A stretch of 64,000 bases of DNA from Leptidea sinapis (lineage: Eukaryota; Arthropoda; Insecta; Lepidoptera; Pieridae), in assembly GCF_905404315.1 (NCBI RefSeq), contig NC_066275.1:2046001-2110000 (forward strand), given 5' to 3'. The notes beneath the pieces are model-generated. The model had not been told where the DNA came from and did not search any database. It saw only the letters and a list, made by a program, of their open reading frames with translations. This document shows positions 55,079 through 64,000 of this stretch, piece after piece. Every line of letters begins with the position of its first letter. Positions within the stretch are counted from its first letter, which is position 1. Made by a program: the position numbers and the translations under genes.

Positions 55079-55320
55079 TTTTTTTTTAATGAAAATAAGG
55101 GATGAGACGAGCAGGACATTCAGCTGATGGTAATTGATATTGCCCATTACAATGCAGTGCTGCTTAGGATTATTGAAAAACCCAAAAATTCTGAGCGGCA
55201 CTACAACTGCGTTCGTCACCTTGAGACATAAGTTGCCAAGTCTCATTTGCCAAGTAATTTCACTAGCTACGGCGCCCTTCAGACCGAAACAGTAATGCTT
55301 ACACATTACTGCTTCACGGC
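55079..55320 (-). repeat. Short A-tailed repeat, copy 8
   Basis: Inverted. It begins at a T-run with 'aatgaaaataagggatgaga' and stops at 'attactgcttcacggca', missing the last 60 or so bases (its 5' end). Confidence 0.85.
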
Positions 55321-55324
55321 ATTA

Positions 55325-55750
55325 TTCATTATCACTTCAATCTTACATAGGTATATTATTCAGTATTATTACGCTATATATTATAATACGGGTCAAAATT
55401 ATGTTGCAATGTAAATCAGCGACAAGTTCTCGCCTCGCACCCTTTAAACTTTAAACTAAGCATTGTACCCGAGTCAAAGTTTTTACGACACCCGAGGGCC
55501 CTACTTTAACACCACCTTAATCAGCCAGCATCATTTCTGCCTCAAAATAGCCATTTCTACTCTGTATTACACTTTACAACCTAATGGATGTAGCTTCATA
55601 CACGGAGAAGTTTTGGTAGACTCATTTGAACATTAAGACCTACATAATGTTATGTTATCATCTCAGTGACTTACATTGTCTTCATATTATTCTTGATTTT
55701 GCATTTTATATGTGGATAATTTTTAAACACTTTTTTATTAAAAACAGCAT
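55325..55750. other. No recognisable feature
   Basis: Nothing supported. Confidence 0.5.
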
Positions 55751-55752
55751 TC

Positions 55753-56043
55753 AGTAGGAGGCTCCTTTGCACAGGAGGCCGGCTAGATTATGGGTACCAC
55801 AACGGCGCCTATTTCTGCTGTGGAGTAAGTGTGTTTCGGTTTGAAGGGCGCCGTAGCTAGTGAAATTACTGGGCAAATAAGACTTAATATCTTAAGTCTC
55901 AAGGTGACGAGCGCAGTTGTTGTGCCGCTCAGAAATTTTTGGGGTTTTTCAAGAATCCTGAGCGGCACTGCATTGTAATGGGCAGCGTGTATCAATTACC
56001 ATCAGCGTCTTGTTCGTCTCGTCCCTTATTTTCATAAAAAAAA
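55753..56043 (+). repeat. Short A-tailed repeat, copy 9
   Basis: Forward orientation, from 'gtaggaggctcctttgcaca' to 'ttattttcataaaaaaaa'. With copy 8 it forms an inverted pair 430 bp apart. Confidence 0.85.
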
Positions 56044-56044
56044 T

Positions 56045-56815
56045 AACTATTTCACTAATTTTAAGTCAACAATTATTAAAATCTTAATATGTTAAAAATT
56101 TGTTGTAAAATGAATAAGAATAACAGCCATTAATAATTAAAAAGAGTTACTAAAAATTACAAAATATTTTTACTCATACCTCATATCCTACTTTTGTATA
56201 CTGCGAGAAAGAATAGCATTTATATCATACAGTTAAAAAAGAACATTTATATGATTCTACACTCCCTGTTTCTATGTTTGAGAATGTAAAGTATGTAAGT
56301 CAGAAACTAATAACATAATATTAAAATGCTTTCCAAGTTTAAGACTACAACCTGATTTATGATATCCCAAACATCTGCCCAAAGAAAGCATTTAATCATA
56401 GCAAGTCCAAACTTTTTCTGAGCCGTAAAACATCTGTTTGATAATTATTAGCACGTGAATTAAAAAACTGTAGCACAATATGAAATATTGAACCGTAAAA
56501 TATTATGAATTTTGTGTGCGAATACATTATTTATAGAAATAACATGTGAATAGATTTATGTGGAACGTGGAATTATAGAAATAAATTTGTAATAACATAT
56601 TGCTTTTAGCGTTGTTTGTGGCAGGTGTAATAAACGTTAATTTGGTATTCTAATATTGTACGAGCTGCAGTAAAAATAAAACTTCTTTTATCGTTCCATA
56701 AATAAAGATGGTAGCTTTAATATTATAGCAGACATTTAGGCTACCTTAGTACAATTTAGTTTAAAGGTCTTTTCAATAAATAATAATGGACTATAATGGA
56801 TAAACTGAATGGACC
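56045..56815. other. No recognisable feature
   Basis: Nothing supported. Confidence 0.5.
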
Positions 56816-56817
56816 AC

Positions 56818-57388
56818 ATCAAAGTAGATGTGACGTTCAGGTAAATGCACTTTGCGTCACGGGCTATCCTGAGTAAAATTGGCAGGCTGTATTAGTCGTC
56901 ACGCCAGCATTAATGAAGTCATCCGCAGGGCATTTGCTGCTCTTAATATACCAGCTGTTTTAGAGCCTAATGGTATTACCCGCCGTGATGGTAAGCGTCT
57001 ACCAGGACGCTTTCCATCAGGAATGACGCTGGTGGCTTGAGCACGGGGGAGGGCGCTGGTGTGGAACGCGACTTCCGGCTTCTGCTCATGTCCAAGTAAC
57101 GTCAGTTTGTGCTAGGGCTACTGCTTCGACTGCCGAAGACAGTAAGCGTGGCAAATATTATAACAGTCTCAGTGAGTCACATCTTTGTGCCATTTGGTGT
57201 CGAGACACTTGGCCCATGGGGCCCAGAAGCGTGGAGAATGTACAAAGCACTATCTTCGCGCCTCAACAGGGCTACTGGAAACCAAATCGCTGGCAGCTAT
57301 TTCAGTCAACGGATCAGCTTAGCTATCCAACGCGGAAATGGTGCCAATATTCTTGGTACGCTTCCCCGTTATGATAGTTTTAATATGG
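56818..57388 (+). pseudogene. C-terminal domain of a non-LTR retrotransposon ORF
   Basis: Translated in shifting frames it reads INEVIRRAFAALNIPAVLEP, then NGITRRDGKR, then from about 57180 FVPFGVETLGPWGPEAWRMY and YFSQRISLAIQRGNGANILG, ending LPRYDSF. I know this set of blocks as a region that follows a reverse transcriptase in some non-LTR elements; the exact clade is uncertain. Frameshifts are present. The BEL/Pao element is inserted two codons before its stop, and the 3' UTR continues at 62489. Confidence 0.65.
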
Positions 57389-57603
57389 TGTTAAGTATTA
57401 TGTAAACTTCACTGCGTGAACTACACAGTGAGTTACCATGAGTGTGAAACTAGATGGCGCTGTATTATTAAGACGGCGCCATTTTCTAAACACGCTTTAA
57501 ATATTTTTAGCCGTTACATAGGTTAGTTGTATTTTTTGGAATAATGTCATCGCTCAGTGAACAGTTGTTTTTATATGTGAGTGCATTAGTTGGGAATTGT
57601 ACA
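57389..57603 (+). repeat. BEL/Pao 5' LTR, 215 bp
   Basis: TGT...ACA ends. Differs from the 3' LTR by several substitutions and small indels, for example at 'ggcgccatttt' against 'ggtatttt', so the insertion is not recent. Confidence 0.95.
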
Positions 57604-57621
57604 TGGTCCTATCGTTGCCGG
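57604..57621 (+). promoter_or_regulatory. Putative primer binding site
   Basis: Starts TGG immediately after the 5' LTR, as a site complementary to a tRNA 3' end (CCA) should. I could not name the tRNA. Confidence 0.4.
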
Positions 57622-58063
57622 AAGGAATCGAAAGAAATTACGAGTCCAAGTTTATGCGGTGTCGGGTGGTCTATCCTGAGTCTTCGGTGGAGCAACAGCG
57701 GGCACGTGTTACGCAAGTATAAGTGTTGAACTGGACAAACTGTGAGTAATTGTACAAGTTATTTGAAGTAAAAAGACTTAGAAAAAATTCGATGTGTTAG
57801 TTCAGTGAAACGTTAAAGTTCCTTACAACTTAGAATAATTGTGAAGTGTTAAAAGACTTAGAATAATTTGCGAAAAAGTGCAAAGACGGGGAATCCATGC
57901 CCAATTGTATGTAGAAATTCCTGCATTTTAAAACACTTAGAAAATTTCTTGGACTTAGAATATTTTGAAACTGTTTTGGACTTGTAATTTTCTCAGTTCA
58001 ATTTGTTGAACATTAGTTGTGAAGTATCTAACTTCAACTTAAGTTTGGAAAAATATTGGCAAT

Positions 58064-60649
58064 ATGGAAGCGAAATTTAAGGTGCAAAGAGATTTACTAT
58101 TAAGCATTGCAAATTCATTTACAAATTTCAAAAAGTCTCCAAAGGACCGTATCACTATTTCTTATTTAGAGACGAGATCGGAGACTTTAGAACAATTTTG
58201 GGATAAATTTACTAATAATCACGAATGTATTATCAGTAATATGGCGGAAGAAGAGCTAAACAAATCGTCATATATTCGTGATGGTGATTATGATAAAGCT
58301 GAAGGAAAATATACTGACTATAAGGCTGAATTAAAATCACATATAAACAAAATAACATCTTCAAAGGCACAAGTAAATGTCGTCAGTAAACCAGGTTCTC
58401 ATTCGTCTATTAAATTGCCGAAAATAACAATACCCACTTTCTCAGGGAACTACAATGAATGGCCCACATTTAGAGATTTATTTGTGTCCCTTGTGCATTC
58501 AAATGACTCGTTGGATGATGTGCAGAAATTACATTATTTAAAGGGGTATTTAACCGGCGAAGCGGAGCAATTGATACAACAAATGCCTATAACATCAGCT
58601 AATTATAAACAGTGTTGGAATCAGATTGAAAAAAGGTTCAATAATAAAAGACATCTTTGTAACTGTATATTGAAACGCTTATTTAGTCAGCAATCCCTGA
58701 AAACTGAAACTTCAGCAGGTTTAAAGGAACTTTTAGATAATACAAATGAATGTTTGCATGCTTTGGAAAATTTAGGTGTTGATATTAGTAATTGGGATAT
58801 AATTGTAATTTATATTGTAACTTTAAAATTAGATACGGAATCTAGGAAGTTGTGGGAAGTTAAGGTTAGTGAACTTTTGGATGTTCTACCTAATTTAGGA
58901 GATTTTCGTGAATTTTTAGAACACCGTTTTAGATCCCTCGAATTCCTAGATACCAAAGCAGTAAACTCCACTACTAAAAATGTAAAAACGCTTCACGTTG
59001 CTACACCATCTTGTGTATTTTGTTCTGAATCTCACAAGCTATGTAATTGTAAGACATTTGCGAACCAAGATGTTGATACGCGCCGTAACTTTGTAAACGC
59101 AAATAAACTTTGTTATAATTGTTTAGGTGAGAACCACGCCGTATATTCGTGTCGCCAGTCTACGAGATGCCGTATTTGTAACAAAAAACATCACAGTCTT
59201 TTGCATCCCAAAATATGTACTCATAAATCGGTCGATAGTCACAAACAGACCGCCGATGTCGTCACAACGGCGACGTCAAATGCACAGAGCGAGACCGCTA
59301 AGGTTGTATCATGCTTTTCGGATATCCAAAGTCAGTCTTTATTGGCCACGGCCTTAATTAAGGTCGAAGCTACATCTGGGGCAGTTATAGTTTTAAGAGC
59401 CCTACTTGATCAGGGTTCTCAGGCTTCTTTTATAACGGAGTCAGCCGTACAGTTGCTAGGTTTGAGAAAGGTTCCAATAAAGGCAGATATATCAAGGTTA
59501 GGCGATGAGGAGAGTGGTACTTTACCCTCTAAGGCAATGGTTACAGTCAAAATTCACTCACGTCTAGACCATTCAGTTGCGGTATCTACCAATGCGTATG
59601 TTTTACGCAAACTTACGACACTGCTTCCTGAAAGAAAAGTTGTTTGCGTTCCATTTACACTCTCAGCTACCGAATTGGCAGATCCTGCGTATGGTGTGCC
59701 AAATAAAATTGATATGATTTTAGGGACTGCCGTGTATAGCCAGATTTTATTAGAAGGGTTAATCAAGGGTCCTCAGGGAACGCTCGTTGCACAGCAAACG
59801 ACACTCGGGTGGATCCTATCTGGAAGCATACACGGACCTTATCACACGGTAACAGAGAAATGTCATAATGCGATTGTTAGTTTGCATGTTCAAATCAATC
59901 ATGACGACGATAATCAATTCCTAAAAGGGTTCTGCGAAATGGAATGCGACTCCTCGCAGCGTCGGAAATATTTAACTGACGATGAGGAGCGATGCGAAAA
60001 AATAGTCTCGAACACTACAACTAGGTACTCTTCCGGGCGATATATAGTAAAGTTACCTTTTAAATCGGAGGATCCCCAGTGTAAGTATGATGATTCCGAA
60101 ACTATCGCTGACCTTCAGGAGTTGTCTAGTAATAGTAATGAGCTGTTAAAGAAAAAGGAAATAAATTACAGTAAAGGCAAAATAAAGCAAACAAATTTGG
60201 AAGAACAAAAAATTAAAAGTTATATACTTACCTGCAATTACGAGGAAATCCTTGCAAAATTTTCCTCTCTAACTAGACTTACTAGAGTCGTTGCTTACTG
60301 TAGGAGATTTCTGAGATTGAAGTCTGAAAAGAAAATCAAAACTAGTTGGTTAAGTTCATGGGAAATAAATGAAGCATTAATTGCATGCATCAAACTCTGC
60401 CAACGTAAGTGTTTTCATGACGATATTGATTCATTAAAGATGTTTGGGAAAGTAAAGAGGAAAAGCAATCTTACCTCTTTAAATCACTATCTCGACGAGG
60501 ATGGAATCCTTAGAGTAGGTGGTCGTCTGCGGCATGCTAACATATCTGATGACATGAAGAATCCTATTTTAATTCCTCACAAATCCCATTTCACAGACCT
60601 TTTAATAGCTCATGCCCACGCTCGCACACTTCAAGGGGGGCACAATTGA
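58064..60649 (+). CDS. BEL/Pao Gag-protease polyprotein with an integrase N-terminal region
   Basis: 861 codons. The first part is a DUF1759-type Gag (IKLPKITIPTFSGNYNEWPT near residue 125). Cys/His clusters follow at about 317-380, including one canonical knuckle, C350-x2-C353-x4-H358-x4-C363. The protease (DUF1758-type) has LLDQGSQASFI with its catalytic Asp at 449 and MILGTAVYSQILLEG after it. At about residue 674 (base 60085) the sequence passes from YIVKLPFKSEDPQCKY directly to the region before the integrase (VVAYCRRFLRLKS). RT, including its Asp-Asp motif, and RNase H are therefore missing, and the reading frame stays open across the junction. The frame ends in the integrase zinc-binding region, at a G-run (about 60637-60642), apparently through a one-base loss. 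Confidence 0.9.
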   Translation: MEAKFKVQRDLLLSIANSFTNFKKSPKDRITISYLETRSETLEQFWDKFTNNHECIISNMAEEELNKSSYIRDGDYDKAEGKYTDYKAELKSHINKITSSKAQVNVVSKPGSHSSIKLPKITIPTFSGNYNEWPTFRDLFVSLVHSNDSLDDVQKLHYLKGYLTGEAEQLIQQMPITSANYKQCWNQIEKRFNNKRHLCNCILKRLFSQQSLKTETSAGLKELLDNTNECLHALENLGVDISNWDIIVIYIVTLKLDTESRKLWEVKVSELLDVLPNLGDFREFLEHRFRSLEFLDTKAVNSTTKNVKTLHVATPSCVFCSESHKLCNCKTFANQDVDTRRNFVNANKLCYNCLGENHAVYSCRQSTRCRICNKKHHSLLHPKICTHKSVDSHKQTADVVTTATSNAQSETAKVVSCFSDIQSQSLLATALIKVEATSGAVIVLRALLDQGSQASFITESAVQLLGLRKVPIKADISRLGDEESGTLPSKAMVTVKIHSRLDHSVAVSTNAYVLRKLTTLLPERKVVCVPFTLSATELADPAYGVPNKIDMILGTAVYSQILLEGLIKGPQGTLVAQQTTLGWILSGSIHGPYHTVTEKCHNAIVSLHVQINHDDDNQFLKGFCEMECDSSQRRKYLTDDEERCEKIVSNTTTRYSSGRYIVKLPFKSEDPQCKYDDSETIADLQELSSNSNELLKKKEINYSKGKIKQTNLEEQKIKSYILTCNYEEILAKFSSLTRLTRVVAYCRRFLRLKSEKKIKTSWLSSWEINEALIACIKLCQRKCFHDDIDSLKMFGKVKRKSNLTSLNHYLDEDGILRVGGRLRHANISDDMKNPILIPHKSHFTDLLIAHAHARTLQGGHN

Positions 60650-61632
60650 TGCTTAATTATTTAAGAACTAAATATTGGGTTATCAACGCAAAAGGTCTAG
60701 TGAGGTTATTTGTTAGAAAATGCATAACTTGTGTCCGTCATTCTGCGCAAACCAATCAACAATTAATGGGTCAATTGCCGGAGGCCAGAGCAAATGCTTG
60801 CCGACCTTTTGCTAGAAATGGAGTTGATTACGCTGGTCCGATTGCTGTCAGACCTACAAAGGGCCGTGGTTATCGCTCTACCAAAGGTTATATTTGCGTT
60901 TTCGTCTGTATGGCCACAAGAGCTATTCACTTGGAGGTTGTCAGTGACATGACTTCAGAAGCGTTTCTGGCAGCTTTCAAGCGCTTTACGGCCAGGCGAG
61001 GACACTGTACCGATCTATGGAGCGATAACGGTACCACTTTTGTCGGAGCTGACAGAGAGTTAAAGGGCTTATTCACCCAAGAAAGGTCAAGCATAGCTTC
61101 AGAAATAGCTAACTGGTTAAGCAACAATGGTACCAACTGGCATTTCATACCTCCTCATTCTCCAAATTTTGGAGGATTGTGGGAGGCGGGAGTGAAGTCT
61201 ACCAAACACCACCTCAAACGGGTTATCGGTTATCATACACTGACCTTCGAGGAGATGACCACTGTCCTCGCGCAGATTGAGGCTTGCCTTAATTCTCGGT
61301 CCCTTTCTCAAATCAGCACTAATCCGGACGATCCGTTTCCATTCACACCGGGACATTTTTTGGTTGGAGAACCCTTAGTGCTACTTCCTGACAGTAACTA
61401 TGAAAATTCTAATATTGGTAGTTTAAAAAGATGGCATCTTTCTCAGCGGTTAGCACAAGAATTTTGGCGTAGATGGTCACATGAGTATTTGACGCAGTTT
61501 CACCATAGATATAAATGGTCTTCAACAACACCAGAGCCAAACGTGGGTGATATAGTCTTAGTTAAGGAAAATGACCTCCCACCAGCCAGTACGGTATTAT
61601 CACCGAGAAACATCCTGGCTCGGACAGTTTAA
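60646..61632 (+). CDS. BEL/Pao integrase
   Basis: Lies in the -1 frame of the preceding ORF and belongs to the same polyprotein. Zinc-binding Cys pair CITC near the start, then the catalytic core: NGVDYAGPI (Asp61), LWSDNGTTFVGA (Asp127) and FGGLWEAGVKSTKHHLK (Glu180). All three acidic residues are kept. After VLVKENDLPPAS the frame is shifted by a small deletion at about 61590, so this ORF stops early at 61632. The usual C-terminal tail lies in another frame and ends at about 61718. The breaks make the polyprotein non-functional as it stands. Confidence 0.9.
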   Translation: MMLNYLRTKYWVINAKGLVRLFVRKCITCVRHSAQTNQQLMGQLPEARANACRPFARNGVDYAGPIAVRPTKGRGYRSTKGYICVFVCMATRAIHLEVVSDMTSEAFLAAFKRFTARRGHCTDLWSDNGTTFVGADRELKGLFTQERSSIASEIANWLSNNGTNWHFIPPHSPNFGGLWEAGVKSTKHHLKRVIGYHTLTFEEMTTVLAQIEACLNSRSLSQISTNPDDPFPFTPGHFLVGEPLVLLPDSNYENSNIGSLKRWHLSQRLAQEFWRRWSHEYLTQFHHRYKWSSTTPEPNVGDIVLVKENDLPPASTVLSPRNILARTV

Positions 61633-61972
61633 CAAGAGTAGTTTCGTTACGATGTAAAAATTCTGTTATAAAACGACCAGTATCTAAACTTATAGTGCTG
61701 CCTGTAGAAAAACCTTAAAGATTTAAAATATTTTCGTTAAGTATGTTGTGTTACATCAAAGAAGGTTACTGTGTATAATTTTAACTTATGTATTATTATA
61801 ATATTTGTTCTAAGGAGTGTTTATTGTAGCTATCAATATTGCTGTATGTTATATTTAATTGTACTTTCACATTTGCTAGGGTGGGCGGCTAAACTATAAT
61901 ATTTGTATTGTGACTTAGAAATTGTGTAAATACAGTGATACTTATGTATAATGGACATAGTTGGATGTCCAT

Positions 61973-61983
61973 GGTGGGCGGAA
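61973..61983 (+). promoter_or_regulatory. Putative polypurine tract
   Basis: Purine-rich 'ggtgggcggaa' directly before the 3' LTR, where plus-strand priming is expected. Short and imperfect. Confidence 0.5.
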
Positions 61984-62488
61984 TGTTAAGTATTATGTAA
62001 ACTTCACTGCGAGAACTACACAGTGAGTTACCATGAGTGTGAAACTAGATGGCGCTGTATTATTAAGACGGTATTTTCTAAACACGCTTTAAATATTTTT
62101 AGCCGTTACATAGGTTAGTTGTATTTTTTGGAATAAATGTTATCCCAGCGGAAACTCCATAGGGAGTGCCGCTTGCGCCTCTATCTCCCCATGAGAAGGT
62201 CGCCTTCGATGTAGGCTTAGAGGGCACAAGCCCAAAGCCAACTGCAGGTGGTGTTTAGTGGGTATAGGCACCTAGGTTTTCACGTGAGTCCCACATAACC
62301 AACGCAGACTTAGGCTGCGTTGGTATGCATGAACATTCACCACCTCCCTCCCGTCGATATCCCGGAGGGTAGCCCATTCCCATGCTTGGGCGCAAAAAAA
62401 AAAAAAAGGAATAAATGTCTTCGGTCAGTGAACAGTTGTTTTTAAATGTGAGTGCAATTGCAATTGCAAATTATATGGGAATTGTACA
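61984..62488 (+). repeat. BEL/Pao 3' LTR, split by an insertion
   Basis: 227 bp of LTR plus a 278-bp insertion (62141-62407 and its duplicated 11-bp target). Begins TGTTAAG and ends TGTACA. Confidence 0.95.
62141..62407 (+). mobile_element. 267-bp A-tailed retroposon in the 3' LTR
   Basis: Flanked by 'ggaataaatgt' at 62130-62140 and 62408-62418, and ends in a run of A. Contains a hairpin with arms 'accaacgcag' and 'ctgcgttggt' near 62298-62325. No coding region; probably a 5'-truncated non-LTR 3' end. Not related to the 1438-1690 module. Confidence 0.9.
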
Positions 62489-62590
62489 TATGGTATAATC
62501 AAAAAATTGTAAAAATTGTTATTAGATATGTTATGCTTAAAATAAAGAATCTTTTCAATTTATTTATATAAATACTTCCTTTAAAAAAAA
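62489..62590 (+). mobile_element. 3' UTR and tail of the split non-LTR element
   Basis: Starts with the second 'tatgg', which supplies the stop (ATG-GTA-TAA) of the ORF ending at 57388. Then an AT-rich UTR with AATAAA at about 62541 and an A-run ending near 62590. Confidence 0.75.
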
Positions 62591-62826
62591 AACTTGAAAT
62601 CGTAATTTTAAACAAAGTTACTAAAAAGTTAAAAAAAATACATCATCGAATTTAGTATATAGGTAATTATTGAAACATAACAATGGTAATAAATATATTG
62701 AGAATACTATGATAACATTTAATTAAAACTATCGTTAAGGGAGGTGTACCAAGAATAATGCGGTAATGCTACCTGCGTTTGCGTTGATCGAAAAAACTAC
62801 AACCACTTTTTTTACCAGTAAGATTT

Positions 62827-63110
62827 TACCAGTTTGCACAGGATGCCGGCTAGATTATGGGTACCAAAACGGCGCCTATATCTGCCGTGAAGCAGTACTG
62901 TGAAAGCATTATTGTGTTTCGGTCTGAAAGGCGCAATAGCTAGTGAAATTACTGGGCAAATAAGACAAAATCCTTCTCAAGGCAACGAGCGCAATTTTAG
63001 TGCTAATCAGAATTCTTCGGTTTTTCAAGCAGCACTGCATTTTAATGGGCAGGGCGTACCAATAACCATCAGCTGAACGTCCTGATCGTCTCGTCTCTTA
63101 CTGTCATAAA
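62827..63110 (+). repeat. Short A-tailed repeat, copy 10
   Basis: Forward orientation, from 'accagtttgcacaggatgcc' to 'ttactgtcataaataa'. More diverged than the others in the middle. Confidence 0.8.
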
Positions 63111-63210
63111 TAATCGGTTGGGCTTCCAGTAGTCCTATTGAGGCGAGTAGATAGTACTTTGTGCATTTTAGTGTCTCTGGCCCCACGAGCCAAATGCCTT
63201 GTTACTATAA

Positions 63211-63520
63211 TAAGCCTGCACGATACTACGCTAGCAGGGAAGATGATCTACATTTTTCGCGGCCTTGCGCTAAACCTGCACGATACAACGGTAGAAGAAA
63301 GATGTTCTACTTACTCACGGCCGCGCGCTAAGCCTGCACGATACAACGATAGTAGGGAACATGTTCTACTTACTAGCGGCGCTATGTGCTTCATGCTACG
63401 TTCCCCCTTTTTCACTCTCTCTCAATTGGTCTTAATCGCTCTCGAGGATTTGTGTCCAAGGTGACAAAAATATCCGACATTTTGGTGTTACTTTATTGCG
63501 TCTCATCCGTATAAAATTTA
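63211..63520 (+). repeat. Composite repeat, copy 2
   Basis: Three units of about 60-70 bp, each beginning near 'aagcctgcacgatac' and with 'tagcagggaagatg'-type sequence. Followed by 'gtgcttcatgctacg', 'tcactctctctcaattgg' and 'tctcatccgta', in the same order as 15198-15440. The minisatellite that follows copy 1 is not present here. Confidence 0.8.
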
Positions 63521-63529
63521 CCTACAACT

Positions 63530-64000
63530 TACTACATGGTAGTCAAGTTTCTCTTCAAAAATTTTAGATTGACGAAACGTTTGAAATGACGGGTGATGAA
63601 GCTTTAGAGTAGATCCCGGGCGTACTTAGATGTAATCAAGGTATCATGAGACACACTATCCAAATGAAAAATGTAAAATTAAAACTGCTTACATTTATTA
63701 TCAACATTCTCCTTTCTTTTATGTAATTACTGTGGAATAAACTTCTTTTAAATGATTTATATGGTGGTGTTATATACCCTGGCCTGCAGTCACTTAATAT
63801 CATTTCTATTATAATATTATTATTATTAAAAAAACTAAATTTTAACAAGACTATAATTATTAAGAAGACGGATTACTTACGGATTGAACAGAGACTGTAT
63901 TCATACAAAGAAGTTTATTTTCGACATTGATTACAACTCAACATATTTAGTTGTAAATTATATATGCATATTCGTTCGCAAATACGTGTGATATTGAGTA
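63530..64000. other. No recognisable feature
   Basis: AT-rich end of the window. Nothing is supported. Confidence 0.5.

Larger units (their letters stand above)
57389..62488 (+). mobile_element. BEL/Pao LTR retrotransposon lacking RT and RNase H
   Basis: Two LTRs that begin TGTTAAG and end TGTACA bound it, and the 5-bp duplication 'tatgg' is at 57384-57388 and 62489-62493. The internal region has Gag, protease and integrase but no reverse transcriptase or RNase H. Total length is 5.1 kb, including a 278-bp insertion in the 3' LTR, so it is shorter than usual for the group. It could only move if another element supplied the missing enzymes. Confidence 0.95.

Noticed and set aside
57109..57405. 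98-codon frame as an independent gene
   Set aside because: It is the last part of a non-LTR ORF that runs into the BEL/Pao LTR; its nominal start is arbitrary.

Overview
The window looks like AT-rich nuclear DNA of an insect, most likely a moth or butterfly. I base this on the mix of repeats: Jockey-clade, CR1/Daphne-like and RTE-like non-LTR retrotransposons, a BEL/Pao LTR element, mariner remnants, Helitron-type ends, a tRNA-derived SINE with a (TAA)n tail, and a short A-tailed repeat present about ten times. I see no bacterial operon, CRISPR array or rRNA, and no complete host gene. The species and chromosome are not determined. A gene-poor region full of nested insertions would fit heterochromatin or a W chromosome, but that is inference.

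Layout. 0-9 kb is mostly unique AT-rich DNA with retrotransposon 3' ends (641-1025, 1438-1690, 5400-5740), a tRNA-derived SINE (4982-5224), and one exon-like stretch (5792-5883) that is the best host-gene candidate. 9-16.4 kb holds RTE fragments, two MITE families and two minisatellites with 99-100 bp periods. 16.4-20.8 kb holds a CR1/Daphne-like element that jumped into an older antisense copy of its own 3' end. 22.1-28.3 kb is a three-level nest: a short repeat split by a minus-strand Jockey (A), itself split inside its endonuclease domain by a plus-strand Jockey-clade element (B). Direct repeats mark the joins.

28-56 kb is a patchwork of hairpin MITEs (31517-31804, 32489-32835, 41784-41931, 44012-44308), two mariner remnants (32.9 and 38.2 kb), a third Jockey (C, 36.1-37.8 kb), two Helitron-type elements (42.2 and 45.4 kb), Jockey 3' ends and copies of the A-tailed repeat. 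56.8-62.6 kb is a second clear nest: a non-LTR 3' end split at its stop codon by a BEL/Pao element with a 5-bp target duplication, whose 3' LTR is split by an A-tailed insertion with an 11-bp duplication. The BEL/Pao element keeps Gag, protease and integrase regions but has no reverse transcriptase or RNase H.

The genes form no pathway. They are mobile-element proteins at different stages of decay, and the nesting gives relative ages. Many open reading frames here begin at TTG or GTG or run across insertion joins, so their nominal starts mean little. I found no convincing new functional system. The most useful leads are the exon at 5.8 kb, the RT-less BEL/Pao element, the self-insertion at 16.5 kb, the long perfect-like hairpins and the short A-tailed module shared by two loci.
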